From Spirochaetaceae bacterium (GTDB lineage: Bacteria > Spirochaetota > Spirochaetia > SZUA-6 > Bin103): DNA of 6,494 nt. The position numbers were made by a program, and so were the translations under genes. Below are positions 1 through 5,032 of the stretch, one piece after another; the stretch's first letter is position 1, and every line of letters begins with the position of its first letter. The stretch lies in contig JAPOQV010000644.1 of assembly GCA_026710565.1 (NCBI GenBank), forward strand, positions 1 to 6,494, written 5' to 3'. Below the pieces are notes generated by a model. It saw only the letters and a program-made list of their open reading frames with translations, was not told the origin of the DNA and made no database searches.

Positions 1-2
1 AG

Positions 3-8
3 TACCAT
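3..8 (+). promoter_or_regulatory. possible -10 element (TACCAT) just before the protease gene
   Basis: TACCAT fits the TAnnnT -10 pattern and ends 9 bases before the ATG at 18. That would place transcription start only a few bases upstream of the start codon. No Shine-Dalgarno sequence is visible in the 17 bases before the ATG, which agrees with a leaderless or near-leaderless transcript. The -35 region lies outside the window, so this is a pattern match only. Confidence 0.22.
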
Positions 9-17
9 TGTTCTGGA

Positions 18-2819
18 ATGAAACAGTTGATGGCCCCGCCCGCCCGCCCGCGCCGTCCGCGCGGAGCCCGGGCCTTCGCCCCGGCCGCGCTCGTCGCGCT
101 CGCGGCCCTGGCAGCGCTCGGCTGCGCCGCACCCACGCCGGTCGGACCTCCCACCTTCGCGGCGGCCATCGACGCCCCGGAGCCCTTCACGGTCGACGAG
201 GAGATCACGCCCCTCGTCCTGCCCGCCGCCACCGGCGGCACCGGCGCCCTGAGCTATTCCCTCACTCCGGAGATCCCGGGCCTGGCGTTCGACGCGACCG
301 CACGCGAGCTCCGCGGCACGCCGACCGAGACCGGCACCTGGGACATGACCTACACCGCCAGGGACGAGAACAACCGGTCCGCCGAGCTCGGGTTCACCAT
401 CATCGTCGCGGAGTTCTCTCTCATCCATGCCATCGTGGCGGCGATCGAAGGGGACGGCGCCGTCGCCGTGCCGCGCTACGCGGACGTGCCGGAGCCCGGC
501 GACGGCCCCGCCGTCGCGGTCACGGGCAACCGTGGCTACGTGGCCGGCGGGTCGCTCTTCCTGGACGTCGAGCCCGGGCCGGGCACCGACAAGCTGCTCC
601 TTTCGATCCGCGGCCGTACCTTCATCGATTTCGGCTATTACGAGATCGACGTGCCGGACGGCACGTCCTCGCAGCGGCTGGTCGCGCGGGTGGAATTCGA
701 CCTGGAAGACCTGGGCGAGCTGCCGATTGTCTGCCTCGACGTGTCGGCGGTGGATGCCGGCGGGGCGGTCGGTCCGGCGGATTGCCACGTGGTCCAGAAC
801 GTCCCCGTCGGCTTCAGCGACGTGCAGGTCACCGTGTCGTGGGACAGCGACGCCGACCTGGACCTGCACGTGGCGGACCCGAACGGCGACGAACTCTATT
901 TCGATACGCCCGTGGTCGACAGCGGCGGCGAGTTCGACGTCAGTGCCGGCGCAAACTGTTCCGCCACCGGGCTCCGCAACGAGCACGTCACGTGGACCGG
1001 GGGCACACCGCCACCCGGCTTCTACGAGGTGCGCGTCACGCACGACGACAATTGCGAAGAGGCGGAGACCAACTACGTGGTCAGCGTCTACAACCACGGC
1101 ACCACGACCACCTACGCCGGCACCTTCACGGGTCCCGGCGAGTACGCGGACCGCGGCACCGGCACGGTGATCACGCGCTTCCAGGTTGGCGACGCGGCGG
1201 CACCCGCGCCGGCGGAGCCCCTCTCATCCAACTACCGCGGCAGCGGTGACCAGGTGTTCGTCCTGAACCCGGACGGCCGGGCGCTCGACGACACCGTCTA
1301 TACGCTGAACCTGGGATCCTCCTCGCCGGAGGTCTACGTGATCGCCACCGCCGGCAACTACCACGTGGATCCCCAGGTCGAGTTCCTCCGCGGCGGCACG
1401 GCGGATGCGTTGAGCGCGACCGCGCAGGACCAGCCGAGGCCGGAGGCGGACGAGGTGTCCCCGCGGATGCAGCGGATCACGGCGTCCAACAACTTCAACG
1501 ACGGCCCGCCCGTCTGGGAAGGATCCGCCGGCCCGGGGCGGATCCAGGCGCTGCAGGCGCGGCCCGCCCTCCGGGAGGGCCAACGGTTCGACTTCTACGA
1601 CCCGGACGAGGAAGTCACACTACCGGTCACCCTGCGCAAGGTCGCCACCGACGGAACGGTGACCCTGGCAGTGTGGGTCGCCGACCAGGAGTGGGCGCCC
1701 ACCTGCGCCAGCCGCGGGGAGTGCGTCACCCGGCAGATGGTGGACGAGGTCGCGGACCGGCTTCTCCGTCCCGGCGGCAACAACGACATCTACGACTGGC
1801 TCACGAACGTCTTCGGAGCGCCGTGGGGCCCGCACCAGGTGGTGGGGCGCGACGGCCAGCCGTACCTGATTCCGGCGGAGGCCGCCGACGAGATCCACAT
1901 CCTGATGTACGACATCGACGGTGACGGCGTCGCGCCCGCCATTGCCGGCTACTTCTGGAACATCCACAACACCCTGCGGCAGCCCGATCATCCCCTTCGT
2001 CAACATTCGCTCGAGCGGCTGATCCTGTTCATGGACTCGCCTCTCCTGACGGTGTCCGAGAGCGGCTTCTACGCCACCCTGGCCCACGAGTTCCAGCACG
2101 TCATCCACTTCTACCAGAAGCTCGTCCTGCGGGATACCTTAAGCGAGACGTGGCTCAACGAGCTGGCCTCGGAGGTGGCGGAGGACTTGGTCGCCGACAA
2201 GCTCATGATCCCGGGACCGCGCGGGGTCGACCACGACGATCCCACGGCGGGCGAGCCGGACAACCGGAGCGGCCGCCTCAACGTCTACAACCTCTACAAC
2301 GACTTCCAGGTCACCGCATGGGACGGCTCCTCGATCAACTACTCGCTCGCCTACGCGTTCGGCGCCTACGTGGCCCGCATCTACGGCGGCGCCGCGCTCT
2401 TCGGCGACATCGTGCAGAAAGACCGGGCGGGCGTGGGCGCGATCGAAGGGGCCCTGCGGGACCACGGCCACGACGAGTCGTTCCTGGACCTGCTGGTGAA
2501 CTGGGGGGCGGCCAACCTGCTGTCGGACAACACCGCCGCCCCCGCTCCCTACCGGTATAACACCGGGAACTGGACGACCTCCCACACAGGCGGCGTGGAG
2601 TACCGGCTCGGGTCGATCAACCTGTACAACTACATCATCGGGCGTCCCGGCCGCCTGTCCAGGGCCGGTCCGTACCTGCATCCGCTGCCCGTGTTCAACG
2701 AACGAGTGCAGCCGCCGCACTCCAACATGTACACCACGCTGGGCCGCAACACCGGCACCCTGAGCCTGCGCGTCACCGCGGACTCCCAGAACGTCATCAC
2801 GGTAGTGGTCAAGGAGTAG
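18..2819 (+). CDS. secreted lipoprotein with Ig-like and YfaP-like domains and an M30-type zinc metallopeptidase domain
   Basis: This 933-residue protein is probably an envelope-anchored or secreted metalloprotease. Residues 1-36 form an Arg-rich n-region, an Ala/Leu hydrophobic core and a lipobox-like LAALGC, with Cys36 as the lipidation site. Residues about 45-130 match the He_PIG putative Ig fold (YSLTPEIPGLAFD, then LRGTPTETGTW). Residues about 135-262 look like another beta sandwich. Residues about 266-392 match the YfaP/DUF2135-like domain (DADLDLHVADPNGDELYF, then PPPGFYEVRV). Residues about 540-840 resemble peptidase M30 (hyicolysin family): IYDWLTNVFGAPWG, ILMYDIDGDG, AGYFWNIHN, then HEFQH at 690-694 and WLNELASE at 712-719. 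His690 and His694 are the predicted zinc ligands, Glu691 the catalytic base, and Glu715 or Glu719 a candidate third ligand. Six cysteines after Cys36 pair naturally in sequence (239/256, 314/346, 563/569) and suggest disulfides. The ATG at 18 has no clear Shine-Dalgarno; Met5 at position 30 is an alternative. Family assignment rests on remembered motifs; substrate is unknown. Confidence 0.88.
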   Translation: MKQLMAPPARPRRPRGARAFAPAALVALAALAALGCAAPTPVGPPTFAAAIDAPEPFTVDEEITPLVLPAATGGTGALSYSLTPEIPGLAFDATARELRGTPTETGTWDMTYTARDENNRSAELGFTIIVAEFSLIHAIVAAIEGDGAVAVPRYADVPEPGDGPAVAVTGNRGYVAGGSLFLDVEPGPGTDKLLLSIRGRTFIDFGYYEIDVPDGTSSQRLVARVEFDLEDLGELPIVCLDVSAVDAGGAVGPADCHVVQNVPVGFSDVQVTVSWDSDADLDLHVADPNGDELYFDTPVVDSGGEFDVSAGANCSATGLRNEHVTWTGGTPPPGFYEVRVTHDDNCEEAETNYVVSVYNHGTTTTYAGTFTGPGEYADRGTGTVITRFQVGDAAAPAPAEPLSSNYRGSGDQVFVLNPDGRALDDTVYTLNLGSSSPEVYVIATAGNYHVDPQVEFLRGGTADALSATAQDQPRPEADEVSPRMQRITASNNFNDGPPVWEGSAGPGRIQALQARPALREGQRFDFYDPDEEVTLPVTLRKVATDGTVTLAVWVADQEWAPTCASRGECVTRQMVDEVADRLLRPGGNNDIYDWLTNVFGAPWGPHQVVGRDGQPYLIPAEAADEIHILMYDIDGDGVAPAIAGYFWNIHNTLRQPDHPLRQHSLERLILFMDSPLLTVSESGFYATLAHEFQHVIHFYQKLVLRDTLSETWLNELASEVAEDLVADKLMIPGPRGVDHDDPTAGEPDNRSGRLNVYNLYNDFQVTAWDGSSINYSLAYAFGAYVARIYGGAALFGDIVQKDRAGVGAIEGALRDHGHDESFLDLLVNWGAANLLSDNTAAPAPYRYNTGNWTTSHTGGVEYRLGSINLYNYIIGRPGRLSRAGPYLHPLPVFNERVQPPHSNMYTTLGRNTGTLSLRVTADSQNVITVVVKE
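2811..2816 (+). promoter_or_regulatory. ribosome binding site AAGGAG inside the end of the protease gene
   Basis: AAGGAG is formed by the last two sense codons of the upstream gene (Lys-Glu), followed at once by its TAG stop. It lies 7 bases before the ATG at 2824 and only 4 bases before the GTG at 2821, so it favours the ATG. The position implies translational coupling of the two lipoprotein genes. Confidence 0.75.
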
Positions 2820-2823
2820 CGTG

Positions 2824-3156
2824 ATGCGCGCCGGCGCGGCCTTGGCCCTGTCGGCCGGCGTGCTCCTGGCCTGCGCTTCCCCGGCGGAGGAGGAACCCGC
2901 CGCGCCGGACCCGCCGCAGCCGGATCAGGTCATCGAGCTCACCGGCCGGGTAACGGTGACCGGTTCGGCGCCGCGGACCATCCTGGTCCTGGTCACCGAG
3001 ACCGACCACTACGAGATCGTCGGCGACTTGGCGGCCGAGCTGCGCAAGCTGCAGCAACTCCACGTCGCTGTCCGCGGCCGCGTCGTGCGCGAGGCGGCCG
3101 GCCCCGGCTTCCCGGCCCAACTCCAGGTCGACTCCTACACCCGGGTCCGGCGCTAG
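2824..3156 (+). CDS. small lipoprotein, possible OB-like beta-barrel domain
   Basis: This 110-residue protein has a short signal peptide ending in a canonical lipobox, LLAC, with Cys17 lipidated. The next residues are Ala-Ser-Pro, with no Asp at +2, which in Gram-negative bacteria usually means sorting to the outer membrane. A low-complexity Pro/Glu linker (about residues 18-35) leads to a compact domain with alternating strands: VIELTGRVTVTG, TILVLVTETDHYEIVG, a short helix AAELRKLQQL, VAVRGRVVREA and QLQVDSYTRVRR. That layout looks like a small OB-type barrel, an inference from strand pattern only. The ATG is chosen over the GTG one codon earlier because of the AAGGAG spacing. It lies 4 bases after the protease stop, so the two are probably made together. 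It may assist or anchor the protease, but no function can be read directly. Confidence 0.85.
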   Translation: MRAGAALALSAGVLLACASPAEEEPAAPDPPQPDQVIELTGRVTVTGSAPRTILVLVTETDHYEIVGDLAAELRKLQQLHVAVRGRVVREAAGPGFPAQLQVDSYTRVRR

Positions 3157-3160
3157 GAGT

Positions 3161-3196
3161 CTGTCGGATTTGCCGCGCCAGCGGGAAGGTCGACAG
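3161..3196 (+). terminator. possible stem-loop after the lipoprotein operon
   Basis: CTGTCG at 3161-3166 pairs with CGACAG at 3191-3196. Inside it CCGC at 3173-3176 pairs with GCGG at 3181-3184 around the tetraloop GCCA, with partial T-A pairing between the two stems. It begins 5 bases after the lipoprotein stop codon, where a terminator or 3'-end stabiliser would sit. There is no T-tract, so it is not a classic intrinsic terminator. Confidence 0.25.
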
Positions 3197-3236
3197 CGCT
3201 TCATCGGCGGCATCCGCGATCAGGTCGTCGGCCCAT

Positions 3237-3252
3237 CCGGCGACGTCGCCGG
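3237..3252. promoter_or_regulatory. perfect 16-bp palindrome, candidate operator of the MNT/HEPN pair
   Basis: CCGGCGACGTCGCCGG reads identically on both strands, with no spacer. It ends 40 bases before the ATG of the nucleotidyltransferase gene and about 24 bases before a TAnnnT element. This is a suitable place for an operator, because toxin-antitoxin operons are often autoregulated. The MNT protein itself has no visible DNA-binding domain, so a binding protein cannot be named. In GC-rich DNA, palindromes of this kind are less rare than in balanced DNA. Confidence 0.4.
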
Positions 3253-3276
3253 CAGGCTTGAGCGTGCCACATCAGG

Positions 3277-3282
3277 TACATT
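3277..3282 (+). promoter_or_regulatory. possible -10 element (TACATT) of the MNT/HEPN operon
   Basis: TACATT ends 10 bases before the ATG at 3293 and would give a very short or absent leader. TTGAGC at 3258-3263 resembles a -35 box, but the 13-base gap is too short for a standard sigma-70 promoter. Weak evidence. Confidence 0.2.
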
Positions 3283-3292
3283 GGCCGATGCC

Positions 3293-3628
3293 ATGGACCG
3301 CGACGCGCTCCTCGCCCACATCCGCGCCACCCACTTCGAGTCCGGAGACCGCGACCGCGCGGGGGCGGACGCACGCCGCGTCGCGCGGTTCCTGAAGCGC
3401 TCGGGCGCCCGCAGGGTCGTGGGCATCGGCTCCGCCTTCGACCGCACGCGGCCGTTCACCCATCGATCGGACATCGACCTGGTGGCCGACGGCATCCCGC
3501 CCCGGCGCTTCTACGCGGTGTCGGCCGAAGCCGCCGCCATGACCGATTTCCCGCTGGACCTGACCGCCGCGGAGACGGCGGCGCCGGCGCTGCGTGCCGC
3601 CGTCCGCGAGCACGGCACCGAGCTGTGA
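3293..3628 (+). CDS. minimal nucleotidyltransferase (MNT/MntA-like), probable antitoxin
   Basis: This 111-residue protein has the hallmarks of a minimal nucleotidyltransferase of the DNA polymerase beta superfamily. Gly46-Ser47 in VVGIGSAFD is followed after 12 residues by Asp60-Ile-Asp62 in RSDIDLV. A third carboxylate, Asp89, lies in FPLDLTAAE. The set Gly-Ser plus three Asp residues is intact, so it should bind a metal-NTP. In the type VII toxin-antitoxin system MntA/HepT, such a protein inactivates the HEPN toxin by adding AMP to a tyrosine. The next gene here is a HEPN protein sharing a 4-base overlap, which supports that role. The ATG at 3293 is chosen because the conserved fold starts soon after it; no good Shine-Dalgarno precedes it. 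An in-frame TTG at 3281 with AGG at 3274-3276 is possible. The frame also stays open upstream to a TTG at 3170, but that extension would cross the stem-loop and the palindrome and adds nothing recognisable. Confidence 0.82.
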   Translation: MDRDALLAHIRATHFESGDRDRAGADARRVARFLKRSGARRVVGIGSAFDRTRPFTHRSDIDLVADGIPPRRFYAVSAEAAAMTDFPLDLTAAETAAPALRAAVREHGTEL

Positions 3629-4101
3629 CCCGGGAAGAGACGCTCTTGCGGCGGCTGGCCGCGGAGGTCACCAACGAGCTTGCCGGCCTGGAACAGCTCG
3701 CGGAGGAGCTGGCGGGCGCTCCGGGCGGGTCGGACACCTATTCGCTGCGGGCTCGAGGATCGATCCTGCACGACTTCTACAGCGGGGTGGAACGGATCTT
3801 CGTGCGCATCGCGGGCGAGCTGAACGGCGGCGTCCCGCGGGCCGAGCGGTGGCATCAGGAGCTCCTGGGCGACATGGTGCTGGAGATCCCGAGGGTCCGC
3901 CCTGCCGTGATCGACGCCCGCTTGGCGAAGGAGCTGGGAGAGTACCTGCGGTTCCGGCACGTGTTCCGCAACGTCTACGGATCGGGACTGGAAGCGGAGC
4001 GCCTGCAGACCCTGGTCGACCGCCTGCCCGCCACCCTGGCGGCCGTCCGCGAGCGCATCGGCGCGTTTGTCTCGTGGATGCTCGGCGATTCCCCGGTCTG
4101 A
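3625..4101 (+). CDS. HEPN-domain protein, HepT-like probable RNase toxin with altered catalytic motif
   Basis: This 158-residue, mostly helical protein pairs with the MNT gene: its GTG start overlaps the upstream TGA as GTGA (3625-3628). The layout fits a HepT-like HEPN domain. An N-terminal helix holds VTNELAGLEQLAEEL, a second helix holds SILHDFYSGVERIF (residues 47-60), and the signature stretch LRFRHVFRNVYG spans 108-119. HepT toxins carry R-x4-H-x-Y, in which Arg and His cut RNA and Tyr is the residue adenylylated by MntA. Here the aligned residues are Arg111 and Tyr118, with Asn116 (AAC, 3970-3972) in place of the His. His112 stands five residues earlier and does not fit the spacing. 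The protein may therefore be a weakened or inactive toxin, or it may use a different residue; related HEPN groups may share this change, which I cannot check. It ends 16 bases before the stop of a convergent gene. Confidence 0.78.
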   Translation: MTREETLLRRLAAEVTNELAGLEQLAEELAGAPGGSDTYSLRARGSILHDFYSGVERIFVRIAGELNGGVPRAERWHQELLGDMVLEIPRVRPAVIDARLAKELGEYLRFRHVFRNVYGSGLEAERLQTLVDRLPATLAAVRERIGAFVSWMLGDSPV

Positions 4102-4117
4102 GCGCGCCGGGCGGGGG

Positions 4118-4750
4118 TCAGAGCGCAGGCGGCGGCCACTCACCTGCCGGAGGACCGTTCAGGGCGTCCCGCGTGCCTTCCGTCAGGCCGCACACCTTCC
4201 CGGCCTTCCGCGCGGCGCGCGCCCGGATGGCCGGCGTGACGTACGCGGCGACCGCCCCGAGCGCCGTCGCCAAGACGGCCAGGTCGTCGCAGAACCCTGC
4301 CGGGCCCGCGTCCGGAACCGCGTCCAGTGGCACGATGAAGTAACCGATCGCGGCGCGGGCGCACTCGCGTGCCCAGGCCGGCGTCTCCGCGCCCACCGCC
4401 GCGTACCTGAGCGCCAGCGCCCGTTCGACGACGGCGCTTCCGGCTTTCCGCGCGGCGGTGCGCAGCTTGTCCCGGAACGACGCCTCTCCGTACCGTTCCG
4501 CCCACTCCCTGGCGCGCTCCGGACTCCCGGCCTCGCACGATCCCCGGCATATCCTGCCGGCGCAGAACGAATAGGCAAGCAGCAGGCCGGAGAACCGCCG
4601 CCGCGCCGCGCCGGCGGGGAGCTGGCACGCTCCCGGCGCGCCCGTGCTCGGCACGCGCGTGCTCGGCACGCCCTTCACCAGGATCTCCCGGACGACGACG
4701 ATGCAGGCCAGCGCGAAGCCCGCCGCGGTCAACAGCGAACCGGCGTTCAT
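4118..4750 (-). CDS. DUF1232 (YkvA-like) protein with one N-terminal membrane segment
   Basis: This 210-residue protein has a hydrophobic N-terminal segment (residues 5-20, LLTAAGFALACIVVV) followed by Arg/Glu/Lys, so it is probably a single-pass membrane protein. Next come a short VPST repeat linker and a Cys-rich, basic stretch (FCAGRICRGSC, residues 62-72). The conserved DUF1232 core is at about 112-160: ALRYAAV, TPAWAREC, then YFIVPLDAVPD and GFCDDLAVL, matching the family pattern Y-x3-P-x-D-x-I/V-P-D ... G-x2-D-D. YkvA-type proteins have no settled biochemical role. The ATG at 4748-4750 is chosen because it starts the membrane segment; the frame is open much further upstream, but that stretch reads as low-complexity Arg/Pro/Ser, and part of it opposes the kinase gene. 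No Shine-Dalgarno is visible, and a hairpin lies directly upstream. The gene converges on the HEPN gene and is divergent from the kinase. Confidence 0.8.
   Translation of the reverse strand: MNAGSLLTAAGFALACIVVVREILVKGVPSTRVPSTGAPGACQLPAGAARRRFSGLLLAYSFCAGRICRGSCEAGSPERAREWAERYGEASFRDKLRTAARKAGSAVVERALALRYAAVGAETPAWARECARAAIGYFIVPLDAVPDAGPAGFCDDLAVLATALGAVAAYVTPAIRARAARKAGKVCGLTEGTRDALNGPPAGEWPPPAL
4643..4670. repeat. 15-bp in-frame tandem duplication within the DUF1232 gene
   Basis: CGTGCTCGGCACG occurs at 4643-4655 and again at 4658-4670, a period of 15 bases. On the minus strand this encodes VPST-R-VPST-G (residues 28-37) in the linker after the membrane segment. Each copy is itself a small inverted repeat (CGTGC-TCG-GCACG), which could have promoted slippage. 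The period is a multiple of three, so the frame is kept. Confidence 0.8.
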
Positions 4751-4753
4751 CGC

Positions 4754-4771
4754 CGTCGCCGTCCGGCGACG
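4754..4771 (-). promoter_or_regulatory. hairpin directly upstream of the DUF1232 start codon
   Basis: On the minus strand CGTCGCC and GGCGACG form a perfect 7-bp stem around the loop GGAC. The stem ends 3 bases before the ATG (4750-4748), covering the place where a Shine-Dalgarno sequence would normally lie. In mRNA it could hold back ribosome loading. The stem is short and the region is GC-rich, so chance is a fair alternative. Confidence 0.35.
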
Positions 4772-4781
4772 ACCCGACGAC

Positions 4782-4845
4782 ACGGTCCCCCGGCGCCTTG
4801 GGGAGGTGCGTAGCGGAGCTGCGCGGGTTGCCGCCGGGGGACCGT
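4782..4845. repeat. 14-bp perfect inverted repeat with nested stem, DUF1232 leader
   Basis: ACGGTCCCCCGGCG at 4782-4795 is the exact reverse complement of 4832-4845, with 36 bases between. Inside, GCGTAGC at 4808-4814 pairs with GCTGCGC at 4818-4824 around GGA with one non-Watson-Crick position. The element lies 31 bases upstream of the DUF1232 start, so in that gene's mRNA it would form a strong structured leader. It could instead be the ends of a tiny mobile element, but no target-site duplication is visible beside it. Confidence 0.6.
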
Positions 4846-4930
4846 CCTGCCGTCTGGGCGGAACGTGGAGAGCGGGGAGCGTCGGATGAGTGGGTCCTGG
4901 TAAACGCTTCGTACGAGCTCCCCACCCGCC

Positions 4931-4979
4931 TCGTTCACGGACCGAGCATACATCGGGCGGGCCGACTGTCCGTGAACGA
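4931..4979. repeat. 12-bp perfect inverted repeat between the divergent genes
   Basis: TCGTTCACGGAC at 4931-4942 is the exact reverse complement of GTCCGTGAACGA at 4968-4979, with a 25-base loop. Its right arm contains the first CGTGAA unit of the direct-repeat array that continues toward the kinase, and its left arm holds the same unit in reverse. It may be a two-sided binding site shared by the divergent genes, or an RNA hairpin. Confidence 0.6.
4945..4950 (-). promoter_or_regulatory. possible -10 element (TATGCT) facing the DUF1232 gene
   Basis: Read on the minus strand, 4950 to 4945 is TATGCT, a TAnnnT-type -10 box inside the loop of the 12-bp inverted repeat. A promoter here would give the DUF1232 mRNA a leader of roughly 190 bases containing both structured elements. 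No convincing -35 box is seen at 16-18 bases (ACGGAC-like at best). Confidence 0.22.
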
Positions 4980-5023
4980 CCCGTGGAAATTCGATGAGGA
5001 ATCGTGATTCTTTCGTGAATTCC
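4971..5023 (+). promoter_or_regulatory. phased CGTGA direct repeats, candidate response-regulator box
   Basis: CGTG-starting units occur at 4971 (CGTGAA), 4982 (CGTGGA), 5003 (CGTGAT) and 5014 (CGTGAA), with a degenerate CGATGA at 4992. The steps are 11, 10, 11 and 11 bases, one helical turn each, so all units face the same side of the DNA. The pair at 5003 and 5014 has the form CGTGA-N6-CGTGA. OmpR/PhoB-family regulators typically bind direct repeats with this 11-bp period. The array also sits in the most AT-rich stretch of the window and ends 4 bases before the kinase ATG. Which protein binds is unknown. Confidence 0.45.
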
Positions 5024-5026
5024 GGG

Positions 5027-5032
5027 TATGGT
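5027..5032 (+). promoter_or_regulatory. possible -10 element (TATGGT) of the kinase gene
   Basis: TATGGT would set transcription start near 5039-5040, exactly at the GTG at 5040, giving a leaderless message from that codon. It overlaps the ATG at 5028, so it can be a promoter only if the GTG is the true start. The matching -35 position (about 5004-5010) is poor and lies inside the CGTGA array, as expected for an activator-dependent promoter. Confidence 0.22.

Noticed and set aside
8..1249. 413-residue plus-strand open frame overlapping the protease gene
   Set aside because: It is the +1/+2 shadow of the protease; the translation is an Arg/Gly-rich low-complexity string, while the other frame has a signal peptide and domains.
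3170..3292. TTG-initiated extension of the MNT protein
   Set aside because: It would cover the stem-loop and the 16-bp palindrome, adds no recognisable fold and has no Shine-Dalgarno. MNT proteins of about 110 residues are normal.
4091..4117. possible shared terminator between the convergent HEPN and DUF1232 genes
   Set aside because: CCCCGG and CCGGGCGGGG could pair partly, but the stem is imperfect and there is no T-tract on either strand.
4782..4845. miniature transposon reading of the 14-bp inverted repeat
   Set aside because: No target-site duplication is seen at the borders and no second copy exists in the window. An RNA leader structure explains it equally well.
4798..5007. 69-residue plus-strand frame in the divergent intergenic region
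   Set aside because: It has a TTG start, no Shine-Dalgarno and no recognisable family, and it crosses the inverted repeats and part of the phased array. Conservation in relatives would be needed to revive it.
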